Positions 26,333 through 35,084 of a stretch of DNA of 56,444 nt are shown one piece after another. This DNA comes from Nocardia wallacei. GTDB lineage: Bacteria > Actinomycetota > Actinomycetes > Mycobacteriales > Mycobacteriaceae. Each line of letters begins with the position of its first letter. Positions within the stretch are counted from its first letter, which is position 1. The notes under the pieces are model-generated. The model was not told where the DNA came from and did no database searches. It saw nothing but the letters and a program-made list of their open reading frames with translations. The DNA lies in contig NZ_JARWOP010000375.1 of the NCBI RefSeq assembly GCF_029868745.1, forward strand, positions 1 through 56,444, read 5' to 3'. The position numbers and the translations under genes were made by a program.

Positions 26333-27064
26333 ATGGAGTACAAGAAACTTACCAGGACCACCGTGGCGGCCATCGCGGCGACGAGCCTGTGGAGTGGGAC
26401 GGCCTTCGCTCAGTCGCCCGCCGACGGGGCGGAGACGACGGAGATCCACTACATCGCCAGGGTGGCGGGACGGTCCGTGGTGCTGTCCACCGACATCGGC
26501 GCGCTGGCGGTCAGCGGCAGGTACCTCGACGTACTCGACCCCCTCGGAAACACGGCCGCCACGATCCCGCTGGTCTATCGGATGGACGATCTCGACCGGC
26601 CGATAAACGCCGAGGTCTCCGGCCGGACGGTGGTACTGACACCCGATACGACTCCGGCCGCCGCCACGCCGGCCGCCGACTTCCCGCAGGTGACACCGGT
26701 CGCCGACGTATTGCAGCAGGTCGCGGCGACATATCCGAGCGCGGACGCGCGTTCCGCCGATGCGTTGGCGACGTTGACCCAGCAGGTGTCGGTGGCGAGC
26801 ATGCTGAGCGCGATGTTCGGAACAGTCATCGGCGCCGGGGTCGGATGTGTCGGCGGGCTCGTGGTCGGAGTCGCGGCCACCGCTCCGGTGGCGTGGTTGC
26901 TCGGCGCGGGGCCCATCGCGGCATGCCTCGGCGGCGCCGTGTTGTTCGGATCCCTGGGCGCCATCGGCGGCACATTGCTGGTCGGTGGACCGATCGCGGT
27001 GGCCGCGGTGTTCCAGTATTTCCAGACCTTGAACGCCCCCATCGTGCCACCCGCGCAACCGTAG
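26333..27064 (+). CDS. Secreted protein with Gly/Ala-rich hydrophobic C terminus (Nocardia-type)
   Basis: 243 residues. The N terminus is a Sec signal peptide (KKLTRTTVAAIAATSLWSG) with likely cleavage after AFA before QSPAD. A ~75-residue domain follows (IHYIARVAGRSVVLSTDIGA then GRYLDVLDPLGNTAATIPLV), resembling a domain found in many exported nocardial proteins, then a long Gly/Ala-rich stretch (about 155-235) that could insert in or lie on a membrane. AAGGAA before ATG 26333 is preferred over ATG 26318. Function unknown; its place in the island and site B suggest an envelope role in substrate uptake or tolerance. Confidence 0.7.
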   Translation: MEYKKLTRTTVAAIAATSLWSGTAFAQSPADGAETTEIHYIARVAGRSVVLSTDIGALAVSGRYLDVLDPLGNTAATIPLVYRMDDLDRPINAEVSGRTVVLTPDTTPAAATPAADFPQVTPVADVLQQVAATYPSADARSADALATLTQQVSVASMLSAMFGTVIGAGVGCVGGLVVGVAATAPVAWLLGAGPIAACLGGAVLFGSLGAIGGTLLVGGPIAVAAVFQYFQTLNAPIVPPAQP

Positions 27065-27221
27065 TCCGGACACCGAATTACACCTGGCGTGGAACCCATG
27101 CTTATTGGCGCCGAAACCTCTGGTGCACGTTCGAATTCATTACTACAGTCCTGCAGATTACCTACCCGGAACCCCGCCCGCCGAACGAAGGCGACTTCAG
27201 GGCCGATACGCAACCTTCCAA

Positions 27222-27247
27222 TTTTGGACGATATGTGTCAGTATGGT
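27222..27247 (+). promoter_or_regulatory. Island operator-promoter motif, site C
   Basis: TTTTGGACGATATGTGTCAG followed by TATGGT (27242-27247), a good -10. Core GAC-N7-GTC is at 27227-27239. A transcript starting near 27254 would lead into the SDR at 27280 and the five-gene operon behind it. Confidence 0.78.
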
Positions 27248-27279
27248 GGGCATCACAACGGTGGATCGGAGCTGAAACA

Positions 27280-28098
27280 ATGTCGGGACGCATGGAAGGC
27301 AAAGTCGTCTTCATCACCGGCGCCGCACGCGGTCAGGGTCGCGCCCATGCCGTCCGCCTCGCGGAGGAAGGCGCGGACATCATCGCCGTCGATATCTGCG
27401 CGTCGATTCCCACGGTCGGGCAGTACGACGGTGCGACCGCGGCGGATCTCGCCGAGACGGTGACTCTCGTCGAGGCGCTCGGCAGGCGGATCGTCGCCGA
27501 GCAGGCCGACGTACGGGACCTCGCGCGCCTGCGGCAGGTCGTCAGCATCGGGGTGGCCGAGCTGGGTCGACTCGACGGCGTCGTCGCGAACGCGGGAATC
27601 GAGATCTTCAAGCCCTGGGACAAATTCACCGAGCAAGAGTTCCGCGACGTCATCGACGTCAATTTGATCGGAGTGTGGAACACGGTGATGGCCACCGCGC
27701 CGGTGCTGGTCGACGCGAACAACGGCGGGTCGATTGTGCTCATCTCGTCCGGCAACGGGCTCAAGGGCGGTCCGTTCAATCTCGCGTACACCGCCTCGAA
27801 ATTCGGCGTGAACGGTATGGGAAAGACCCTCGCCGCCGAACTCGGCAAGCACCGGATCCGGGTCAATACGGTGCATCCCGGGCCGGTCGACACGGAGATG
27901 TCTCGGCATATCGCTCCCCGTTTCGGTGAGATCGCCGCCGGCAATGAGGCGCTGCTGAGCACTTACGCCCACTTCCATCCGGACAGCGTCATGGATCCGA
28001 CGGAGATCTCACACGCCGTCCTCTATCTCCTCTCCGACGAGTCCACCTGGACGTCGGCCCTGTCCATGGCTGTCGACGGTGGCGTCACGGCGTTCTGA
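27280..28098 (+). CDS. Mycofactocin-coupled SDR-family oxidoreductase
   Basis: 272 residues. It has the hallmark opening of the mycofactocin-coupled SDR group (GKVVFITGAARGQGRAHAVR, ADIIAVDICA) and the group-specific insertion after the second strand (ATAADLAETVTLVEALGRRI). Catalytic residues follow the SDR plan: NAG, ISSGNG, YTASK. These enzymes hold NAD(H) tightly and pass electrons to mycofactocin; the mycofactocin genes themselves are not in the window. It heads the operon with esterase, BVMO, ADH and COG2085 reductase, and would oxidise a secondary alcohol to the ketone used by the BVMO. CGGAG precedes the ATG. Confidence 0.88.
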   Translation: MSGRMEGKVVFITGAARGQGRAHAVRLAEEGADIIAVDICASIPTVGQYDGATAADLAETVTLVEALGRRIVAEQADVRDLARLRQVVSIGVAELGRLDGVVANAGIEIFKPWDKFTEQEFRDVIDVNLIGVWNTVMATAPVLVDANNGGSIVLISSGNGLKGGPFNLAYTASKFGVNGMGKTLAAELGKHRIRVNTVHPGPVDTEMSRHIAPRFGEIAAGNEALLSTYAHFHPDSVMDPTEISHAVLYLLSDESTWTSALSMAVDGGVTAF

Positions 28099-28147
28099 GG
28101 TCGAGCGACCACGGACGAAAGAGCAGGAAAGGAGCGCGACCGGCGCC

Positions 28148-29899
28148 ATGGACATAGTCGTCGAGAAGAACGTCCGGGTCGCGATGCGCGACGGCGTCGA
28201 ACTCGCCACCGATGTCTATCGGCCGGCGGTCGGCGGCCCCTTCCCCACCCTGATCGAGCGCATTCCGTACAACAAGGAAATCTATGGAATGGCCGGCGGC
28301 TGGGTAGATGTATTGCGCGCTGCCGGAGCGGGTTTCGCGGTCGTCGTCCAGGACACGCGCGGGCGATCCCAGAGCGCCGGAACCTTTCGTCCGTTCGCGG
28401 ACGAGGGCGCCGACGGCGCGGACACCATCGCGTGGGCCGCCGGACAGCCGTGGTCCACCGGTTCGGTGGGCATGTTCGGCAGCTCGTACACCGGCGCTAC
28501 ACAGTGGCTGGCCGCTGCGGAAAGACCGCCCGCCCTCGCCACCATATCCGCGGCCGTCACATCGAGTGACTACTACGACAACTGGCTGTATCAGGGCGGC
28601 GCGTTCCGCCTGGGGTTCGCCTTGCAGTGGGTCACATCGACACTCGGCCTCGGTGAACTGCTCCGCAATGCCCCCGCCGAGGCGGAGCGTCTCGCCGAGC
28701 TGCGGCGAATGCTCGACGCCATGGACGACGTGTTCCGCACCCTGCCGGCGCGCGACCACCCGTTGTTGACGATGATCGCGCCGTACCTCACCGAGTGGCT
28801 GGATCATCCGGAGCGCGACGACTATTGGGCACGCCTTTCGGCTCGAGGCGCCCTCGCCACGGATATTCCGGTGCTGAATATCGGCGGCTGGCACGACCTG
28901 TTCCTGGGCGGGACCATCGACAACTATCTCGCGCTGCGACATCGCACCGCGCAACCGGACGCGCGGCGGCAGCGGTTGATCATCGGCCCCTGGGCGCACG
29001 GAGCGACCAGCGGGGTATTCCCGGAACGGGCGTTCGGAATGCGGGCGGGGACCGACGCGGTCGATATCACCGGCGTGCAATTGGCCTGGTTCCAAGAACA
29101 TCTGACCGATTCGCCGGAGACGACCTCGTCGAGTCCGGTGCGGATCTTCGTCATGGGACCCGACATCTGGCGCGACGAGCCGGACTGGCCGCTGCCCGAT
29201 ACCGAATACGTCGAGTACTTCCTGGGTAGCAGGAGCGATGCCCGAACCCGCGACGGCGACGGCACATTGTCGACCTCGCCCGGATCGGACACGGTTTCCG
29301 ACTTCTTCGTCTACGACCCGGCCGACCCGGTCCCGACCTGTGGCGGCGCGACATTCCTGCCCGGCCTGTTCATCGGAGCCAACGCGGGTCCCCGGGACCA
29401 GGCACGGACCGAGGCACGTCGGGATGTGCTGTGCTACACCGGCGAACCGCTGGAGCAGCCGCTGGAGGTCACCGGTCCCGTCCGGGCGAAACTGCACATC
29501 TCGTCGAGCGCGGTCGACACCGATTTCACGGCAACGCTGGTCGACGTTCATCCGGACGGCCGATCCGAGCTCGTGTGCGACGGCATTCTGCGCTGCCGTT
29601 ACCGGCAGTCGACGACACGGGCGGAGTTCTTGGAACCCGGCCGGGTGTACGAGATCGACGTCGACCTCGTCGCCACCGCGTACGTATTCGCTGCCGGGCA
29701 CCGGCTGCGACTGGATGTGTCCAGCAGCAATTTTCCGAGGTTCGACCGAAATCCGAATGCGGCCGTTCCCGTCGCGGATGCCGGCGCCGCCGATTCAGTG
29801 GTCGCCACCAACACCGTATGGCACGACAGCACCCGGCCGTCGCGGCTCGTCCTTCCGGTGATCCGGCGGTCGGCGGAGTCTCTTCGGACCCTCGCGTAG
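28148..29899 (+). CDS. CocE/NonD family (S15-type) esterase
   Basis: 583 residues, the second CocE-type hydrolase of the island. Core features: MRDGVELATDVYRPAVGG, VVQDTRGRSQSAGTFRPFAD, nucleophile elbow GMFGSSYTG (Ser near 117), LNIGGWHDLFLGG with the region carrying Asp/His, IIGPWAHG, and a C-terminal jelly-roll (LDVSSSNFPRFDRNPN). It sits between the mycofactocin-type SDR and the BVMO, so hydrolysing the BVMO's ester or lactone product is the natural guess. The AAAGGAG at 28128-28134 is rather far (13 bp) from the ATG; no better start is visible. Confidence 0.86.
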   Translation: MDIVVEKNVRVAMRDGVELATDVYRPAVGGPFPTLIERIPYNKEIYGMAGGWVDVLRAAGAGFAVVVQDTRGRSQSAGTFRPFADEGADGADTIAWAAGQPWSTGSVGMFGSSYTGATQWLAAAERPPALATISAAVTSSDYYDNWLYQGGAFRLGFALQWVTSTLGLGELLRNAPAEAERLAELRRMLDAMDDVFRTLPARDHPLLTMIAPYLTEWLDHPERDDYWARLSARGALATDIPVLNIGGWHDLFLGGTIDNYLALRHRTAQPDARRQRLIIGPWAHGATSGVFPERAFGMRAGTDAVDITGVQLAWFQEHLTDSPETTSSSPVRIFVMGPDIWRDEPDWPLPDTEYVEYFLGSRSDARTRDGDGTLSTSPGSDTVSDFFVYDPADPVPTCGGATFLPGLFIGANAGPRDQARTEARRDVLCYTGEPLEQPLEVTGPVRAKLHISSSAVDTDFTATLVDVHPDGRSELVCDGILRCRYRQSTTRAEFLEPGRVYEIDVDLVATAYVFAAGHRLRLDVSSSNFPRFDRNPNAAVPVADAGAADSVVATNTVWHDSTRPSRLVLPVIRRSAESLRTLA

Positions 29900-29930
29900 T
29901 GATGAATTTCGACCTGAGAAAGGTACGGTT

Positions 29931-31523
29931 ATGAATTCGGTGGATTACGACGCCGTGGTGGTCGGCGCCGGTGCGGGCGGCATCTACGCTGTCCACAAGC
30001 TGACCCGAAAAGGCTTGCGGGTCATCGCTTTCGAGGGCGCGCCCGATGTGGGCGGGGTCTGGTACCACAATCGCTACCCGGGAGCACGCGTCGACATCGA
30101 AAGCTACTTCTACTGCTTTCCGGACGAGGAGCTGTATCCGCGGTGGTCGTGGAAAGAGCGCTACCCGGCTCAGACCGAGATTCTCGCCTATCTGAACTTC
30201 GCCGCCGACAGCTGGGGAATTCGCCCGCACATCCGGTTTTCGACGTGGGTCACCGGTGCGCAGTGGGAGCCGGGCGCACACCGTTACCGGGTGCGCACGA
30301 GTAGCGGCGACACCGTCACCGGACGCTATCTGATCATGGCGTCCGGCCAGCTCTCGAAGGCTCGCACGCCTGCCTTTCCCGGCCTCGAGGACTACCGCGG
30401 TCGCTGGGTGCAAACCTCGCATTGGCCCACCGATCACGTGGAGACGGCAGGTAAACGCATCGCGGTCATCGGAACCGGTTCCTCCGGCGTCCAGGCGGTG
30501 CCCGCGCTGGCCCGTGTCGCCGACAATGTCACGGTCTTCCAGCGCACCGCGAATTATTCGGTGCCCGCCCAGAACGGCCCGCTCGATCAGCGGAAGTATT
30601 CCGATCTCGCCGGCCGCGTCGGCGAGATGAGGGAAGCGATCCTGCATCATCCGACCGGCTCGGACATACCTCTCGGCGCCGGTCCGGCGAGCAGCTACTC
30701 GCCGGAGGAACAGCAGGCGCTGTTGCGTGAACGCTGGGCGCGCGGCGGGCACACGATGAACGCCGTCTTCACCGATCAGGGCACCGACATCCACGCGAAC
30801 ACCATCGTCGCCGACTTCGTCCGGCAGCATGTGCGAGACACCGTGCGGGATCCGTCGAAAGCCGAGATATTGACACCGCGCGCTTATCCCATCGGCTCTC
30901 GACGCCTGTGCGTGGATACCGGCTACTACGAGGCGTTCAATGAGACCAATGTGGATCTGATCGACGTGCACGCCGATCCCATCGAGCGGATCACCGAGAA
31001 AGGCATCCGAACCCGCGACCACGACCTCGAGTTCGATCTGATCGTGTTCGCGCTCGGATTCGATGCCTTCACCGGCGCTCTCGATCAGGCGAATATCCGC
31101 AACGAATTCGGGCAGGGGCCGACCGATCTGTGGGCGCGCGGCCCGCGCACCCTGCTCGGACTGATGACGCGAGGTTTCCCGAATCTGTTCCTGTTGACCG
31201 GCCCCGGAAGCCCCTCGGTGCTGGCCAACATGATCTTGGACAATGTCCAGCACGTCGACTTCCTCGCGGACTTGTTCCGCCATATGGGCGAACGGGGCCA
31301 CACCAGAGTCGAACCCGAGCAGCAGGCGCAGGACGAGTGGACCGCGCACGTCGCCGAGGCTGCGTCCAATTTGCTCCGTCTCAACGTCGAGAACTACATG
31401 GTGCATGTCAACCGCGACGACGGCACCCGGGTCTTCATGCCGTACGTGGCGGGACTCGATCGATACGTCGCCGAATGCGAGAAGGTCGTCGCCGACGACT
31501 TCGTCGGTTTCTCCTTCTCCTGA
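29931..31523 (+). CDS. Baeyer-Villiger-type flavin monooxygenase (class B)
   Basis: 530 residues. The FAD-binding Rossmann motif GAGAGG is at about 12-17, the NADPH motif GTGSSG near 182-187, and GGVWYHNRYPGARVDIES is the typical BVMO segment. The class fingerprint FxGxxxHxxxWP appears as YRGRWVQTSHWP: the His that is nearly invariant in BVMOs is Gln, and the Phe is Tyr. Function as a BVMO is likely (ketone to ester with NADPH and O2) but the altered fingerprint deserves a test. A second BVMO of the same type begins beyond the right edge (55610-56443). Third gene of the operon; RBS GAGAAAGG. Confidence 0.87.
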   Translation: MNSVDYDAVVVGAGAGGIYAVHKLTRKGLRVIAFEGAPDVGGVWYHNRYPGARVDIESYFYCFPDEELYPRWSWKERYPAQTEILAYLNFAADSWGIRPHIRFSTWVTGAQWEPGAHRYRVRTSSGDTVTGRYLIMASGQLSKARTPAFPGLEDYRGRWVQTSHWPTDHVETAGKRIAVIGTGSSGVQAVPALARVADNVTVFQRTANYSVPAQNGPLDQRKYSDLAGRVGEMREAILHHPTGSDIPLGAGPASSYSPEEQQALLRERWARGGHTMNAVFTDQGTDIHANTIVADFVRQHVRDTVRDPSKAEILTPRAYPIGSRRLCVDTGYYEAFNETNVDLIDVHADPIERITEKGIRTRDHDLEFDLIVFALGFDAFTGALDQANIRNEFGQGPTDLWARGPRTLLGLMTRGFPNLFLLTGPGSPSVLANMILDNVQHVDFLADLFRHMGERGHTRVEPEQQAQDEWTAHVAEAASNLLRLNVENYMVHVNRDDGTRVFMPYVAGLDRYVAECEKVVADDFVGFSFS

Positions 31524-31566
31524 ATCTCGTGGCCGCTCATCCGGCCGGAAAGGACGCGTGCGAACC

Positions 31567-32523
31567 ATGCGATCATGGCGATTTCACGGAACCGGCCGAC
31601 CGCTGACATTCGACGAGGTGGAGACACCACACGCGGGTGCGGGCGAGGTTGTCGTCGATATCAAGGCCGCCGGGCTGTGCGCCTCCGATATGGGGGCGCT
31701 CCACGAGCCGGAATGGATGAAATCGTTCCCACGCCTGCCGATGACGCTCGGGCACGAGAACGCCGGCGTGATCAGTGAGGTCGGCCCCGGCATGGACCGA
31801 TGGAAGATCGGCGACCGAGTCGGATTGTCGCCGTTGATGCCCGACGGCAGTGCTCTCGGCTACGGAGACTGGGACGGCGGTTACGGGCCCAAAGTTCGTG
31901 CCACCGCCGCGAATCTGGTCCGGCTGCCGGAGGAGCTTTCCTTCGAACTCGGGGCGGTGGCGACCGATGCGGGGCTTACCGCATACCACGCGATGGTCGC
32001 GCTCGGCGGTGCGAAAGAAGGCATGCGGATCGGAGTGATCGGCCTCGGCGGTCTCGGCTACTTGGGCGCCCGCATGGCCGTACTGAAGGGCGCCGAAGTT
32101 TATGCCGCCGAAACGAACCCGGCCACAAGGGAATTGGCCGCCGAAATCGGCCTCGCGGGCGTAGCCGAATCGATCGGTGAGTTCGAGGACAAGAATCTGA
32201 CGCTGATCGTGGATTACGCGGGATTCGGGACCACCACCGCCGACGCGGTGCACGCCCTCGCCGATTCCGGGACGCTGGTGCAGGTGGGTCTCGGTCGCCC
32301 GGAGGCCACGGTGGATACCCAGGCAATCATCTTCAAGCAGTTGCGGATCGTCGGCTCCATGTCCGGCACGCAACAAGACCTCATCGAGCTGTACGAACTC
32401 ATGCGCGGAGGCGAACTCGACCCGCCGATCCACCGAATCACGCCGGACCAGATCCCGCAGGGCCTCGAGCGTCTCCGCGAAGGCGGGGTCGTCGGCCGCC
32501 TCGTCGCCGTCTACGACAGCTGA
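31567..32523 (+). CDS. MDR-superfamily alcohol dehydrogenase lacking the structural zinc loop
   Basis: 318 residues. Catalytic zinc ligands appear present (GLCASDMGALHEP, TLGHENAG), as does the Rossmann cofactor motif GLGGLGYLGARMA (about 161-173). The usual structural-zinc lobe with four closely spaced Cys is replaced by SPLMPDGSALGYGDWDGGYG, which has no Cys. It would oxidise an alcohol released by ester cleavage or reduce a ketone. Fourth gene of the operon, 43 bp after the BVMO. ATG 31567 is used; an in-frame GTG at 31558 lies nearer the AAAGGA site and could be the start. Confidence 0.85.
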   Translation: MRSWRFHGTGRPLTFDEVETPHAGAGEVVVDIKAAGLCASDMGALHEPEWMKSFPRLPMTLGHENAGVISEVGPGMDRWKIGDRVGLSPLMPDGSALGYGDWDGGYGPKVRATAANLVRLPEELSFELGAVATDAGLTAYHAMVALGGAKEGMRIGVIGLGGLGYLGARMAVLKGAEVYAAETNPATRELAAEIGLAGVAESIGEFEDKNLTLIVDYAGFGTTTADAVHALADSGTLVQVGLGRPEATVDTQAIIFKQLRIVGSMSGTQQDLIELYELMRGGELDPPIHRITPDQIPQGLERLREGGVVGRLVAVYDS

Positions 32524-32574
32524 AACACGGTTCTACACGGGTAGGAAACGCGAACCGAAGAAGAGGAGATATGG

Positions 32575-33324
32575 ATGAAGATCGGCATTCTGGGGACCGG
32601 GCACATCGGAAAGACCTTGGCCACGAGGCTGAGCGCCGCCGGACACGAGGTGAAAGTGGCGAACTCGCGCGGCCCCGAAACGATCGAGCCTGACGTTCTC
32701 GCCTGTGGTGGGCGTGCGGTTTACGCGGCGGACGCGATGGCCGACGTCGATATCGCGATCCTTTCCATTCCGCTGAGTCGCCTGCCGGAAGTCGCCCCGC
32801 TCACCGCCCAGTTGCCAGCCGAAACGGTTGTCATCGACACCTCGAACTACTACCCGCAGCGCGACGGCCGGATCGATGCCATGGATGCCGGCCTCACCGA
32901 GAGCCTGTGGGTCGTCGAAAGGCTGGGGCGGCCGATCGTCAAGGCATGGAACGCGATCGGTTCGGATTCGTTCGCGAACAAGGCGAAGCCCGCGGGCAGC
33001 CCAGATCGCATTGCCATTCCCGTCGCCGCCGAGGCCGAGCGGGATCGCGCGGTGGCCGTGGCGCTGGTCGAGGAGACCGGGTTCGACGGGGTCGACGCGG
33101 GCGGACTGGATGAATCATGGCGGCAGCAGCCCGGCACGCCTTGTTATTGCACGGACCTCTCTCGCGACGAGTTGACCGCCGCACTCGCGGCAGCTGATGC
33201 GGCGCGCTCGCCCAAGCGCCGGGATTTGGGATTCGCGGCGGTTCGGGAGCGGATGAGCGGTAGCGGCGCGCGCGATCCGGGGGCCGAGTACCTTGTCCGC
33301 CTGAATCGCGCGCTGTTCATGTAG
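32575..33324 (+). CDS. NADPH-dependent F420 reductase-like protein (COG2085)
   Basis: 249 residues. Rossmann start MKIGILGTGHIGKTLATRL, then VKVANSRGPETI, whose NSRGP is typical of NADP-phosphate recognition in F420H2:NADP oxidoreductases. Family motifs DTSNYYPQRDG, RPIVKAWNAIGSD and ESWRQQPGTPCYCTDL follow. It may regenerate reduced F420 for LLM enzymes, or act on a dinucleotide-linked substrate as some COG2085 members do. GAGGAG at 32563-32568 gives ATG 32575. Last gene of the operon; a paralogue is at 38720-39466. Confidence 0.83.
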   Translation: MKIGILGTGHIGKTLATRLSAAGHEVKVANSRGPETIEPDVLACGGRAVYAADAMADVDIAILSIPLSRLPEVAPLTAQLPAETVVIDTSNYYPQRDGRIDAMDAGLTESLWVVERLGRPIVKAWNAIGSDSFANKAKPAGSPDRIAIPVAAEAERDRAVAVALVEETGFDGVDAGGLDESWRQQPGTPCYCTDLSRDELTAALAAADAARSPKRRDLGFAAVRERMSGSGARDPGAEYLVRLNRALFM

Positions 33325-33378
33325 TTTCCGCGGCCGCCGAGACAACCCGGCCATACCGACAAATCGGCATGGACCGAG

Positions 33379-33918
33379 TTACCGAGGAAATTCGGTGGGC
33401 GGGCTATCGATCCAGTCCAGATAGATCGGGTCCTCGGGATACCAGGCGCCCCAGTGGGATACGCGAGGAACGTTGACGACATCCCAGTCCGGGTTGATCG
33501 GCCTGACATCGATCCAATCCCAGACGCAAGTGCGGTGCAGGATCTTCCACACGCCGTCCCGCTTCTCGCAGAGGTCGCGGTAGCGGCCGGCTTGGAACAT
33601 GGTCACTTCGGGTTCTTTGAACGGCACTACGCAAATGAACATGCTTTCGCGCCGGGCCCGGTTGCCGTCGATCTCGGACAACACGTTGGAGACGTGGTGG
33701 TTGCAGCTGTAGATCTTGTCGTGCCAGGCCATCGCCGCATCGGCCCAGCCCTGGCCATCACCGACATAGCCGCCGTGGTCGTCGAAGGAATCCAGCCAGT
33801 ACGTCGACCTCATCAGTTCGCGATCGTGCCGGTCCGCTCCGCGCACATACATCATCAGGTTGTCGTGAAGAGCCTGCTTGTCGTACAGCTCGGTCAGCTG
33901 TGCGTCTGTCAACGACAT
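33379..33918 (-). CDS. SnoaL-like/NTF2-fold protein
   Basis: 179 residues. Opens with LTDAQLTELYDKQALHDNLM and MYVRGADRHDRELMRSTYW, the standard N terminus of actinobacterial SnoaL-like proteins, and continues with the curved sheet (HHVSNVLSEIDGNRARRESM, MFQAGRYRDLCEKRDGVWKI). Such folds serve as isomerases, dehydratases or ring-opening hydrolases in catabolic clusters; Asp/His pairs (DRHD, SFDDHGGY) could be catalytic. It is the second gene after the SDR at 33964, 45 bp behind its stop. GGGAGGAG precedes the ATG. Confidence 0.82.
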   Translation of the reverse strand: MSLTDAQLTELYDKQALHDNLMMYVRGADRHDRELMRSTYWLDSFDDHGGYVGDGQGWADAAMAWHDKIYSCNHHVSNVLSEIDGNRARRESMFICVVPFKEPEVTMFQAGRYRDLCEKRDGVWKILHRTCVWDWIDVRPINPDWDVVNVPRVSHWGAWYPEDPIYLDWIDSPPTEFPR

Positions 33919-33963
33919 ATAAATCCACTCCTCCCGGCGAGCAGCGACGGCGGCCTTTGTGAG

Positions 33964-34803
33964 CTATTTGACGAGGGCGCCGGCGTCGACGGGCAGGGCT
34001 ACGCCGGTGATGTACCTGGATTCGTCGGAGGCCAGGAACAGGACGGCATTGCTGACATCTTCCGAATCCACCCAGGGAGTGGGAAGCGCATGCAGCGTTT
34101 GGGAAGCCGGCGCGAAATCATCCCTCGTCGGGTTTTCGAGATCGGGGCGGAACAGGCGGCGCATCGCCCGGTTCTGGATCATGGGCGTATCCACCTGGGT
34201 GGGATTCACCGCGTTCGCCCGGATGCCGTGCGGGGCGAGTTCCAGCGCGAGCGTCCGCATGAGTCCGATCACGCCGTGCTTGGCCGCGACGTAGTGCCCG
34301 ATGTTCGCGTACGCCTTCACACCGGCCGCCGAGCTGGTGAGAATGATGGAGCCGCCTTCGTTCGCGATCAGGTGTGGAACCGCCGCTTTGGCCGTATGCC
34401 ATACCCCGGTCAGATTGATGTCGATCATCGTCTGCCACGTGACGGCGTCGAACTCCCAGACCGACTGCGGTTGATTGGTGATTCCGGCGATTCCGGCGTT
34501 GCCGCAGACGATGTCGAGCCCGCCGAGCTGCGCGACGCCCTCGTCGACCACCCTCTTCAAACCCGCGTAATCGCGGACGTCGGCTTTTCGCGCCACGATG
34601 CGGCGATCCAGGGCCTCGACCTGCTTCGCCGTCTCGGCGAGATCCAATTCGGTCGCTCCGGGATAGGGACTGTCCGGAATGTCTTCACAGATGTCCACGG
34701 CGATGATATCCGCGCCCTCCTGCGCGAGCCGGATCGCGTGACTGCGGCCTTGACCGCGGGCCGCGCCGGTAATGAAGGCTACTTTGCCGTCGAGCTTTCC
34801 CAT
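33964..34803 (-). CDS. Mycofactocin-coupled SDR-family oxidoreductase
   Basis: 279 residues, paralogue of 27280-28098 with the same group features: GKVAFITGAARGQGRSHAIR, ADIIAVDICEDI, and the insertion ATELDLAETAKQVEALDRRI. Catalytic segments are NAGIAG, LTSSAAG and YVAAK. It most likely oxidises an alcohol with tightly bound NAD and passes the electrons to mycofactocin. GGAGGAG precedes ATG 34803, and island site D provides the operator and -10 directly upstream. The SnoaL-like gene follows in the same operon. Confidence 0.88.
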   Translation of the reverse strand: MGKLDGKVAFITGAARGQGRSHAIRLAQEGADIIAVDICEDIPDSPYPGATELDLAETAKQVEALDRRIVARKADVRDYAGLKRVVDEGVAQLGGLDIVCGNAGIAGITNQPQSVWEFDAVTWQTMIDINLTGVWHTAKAAVPHLIANEGGSIILTSSAAGVKAYANIGHYVAAKHGVIGLMRTLALELAPHGIRANAVNPTQVDTPMIQNRAMRRLFRPDLENPTRDDFAPASQTLHALPTPWVDSEDVSNAVLFLASDESRYITGVALPVDAGALVK

Positions 34804-34832
34804 GACTGTGTGCTCCTCCATCAATGTGATGG

Positions 34833-34860
34833 CCACCATACTGACATATATCGTCCAGAT
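34833..34860 (-). promoter_or_regulatory. Island operator-promoter motif, site D
   Basis: On the minus strand: TGGACGATATATGTCAG followed by TATGGT. Core GAC-N7-GTC at 34843-34855. The -10 lies about 30 bp before the ATG at 34803, leaving room for the GGAGGAG site in a short leader. Confidence 0.78.
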
Positions 34861-35007
34861 TAGAAAGGCGCGATTGGCTACTTCACAGAGGTTGACCGCG
34901 AGCCATGCACGTCAGCCCACCCAAGCACACAGAGGGCATCATCGAGCTTTTGCGCTGGTCAGAAGATTTTGTCGCGGCGAGTAGCCCAGCTGTCGTGTCG
35001 GTATTGA

Positions 35008-35033
35008 TTTGGACAAGATCTGTCAGTATTGTG
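35008..35033 (+). promoter_or_regulatory. Island operator-promoter motif, site E
   Basis: TTTGGACAAGATCTGTCAG followed by TATTGT (35026-35031). Core GAC-N7-GTC at 35012-35024. It directs transcription to the CoA ligase at 35085 and the thiolase-SDR genes behind it. Sites D and E lie back to back, 150 bp apart, in the divergent region. Confidence 0.77.
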
Positions 35034-35084
35034 GCCGTCACACCCTTGCACCCGGTCACCGAGAACATTCACTCAGGAGAGCCA

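Noticed and set aside
29526..31568. 680-codon minus-strand ORF opposite the BVMO gene
   Set aside because: It mirrors the well-supported BVMO reading frame. Long antisense frames are expected in GC-rich DNA, and its composition is Arg/Gly/His-rich without any domain.
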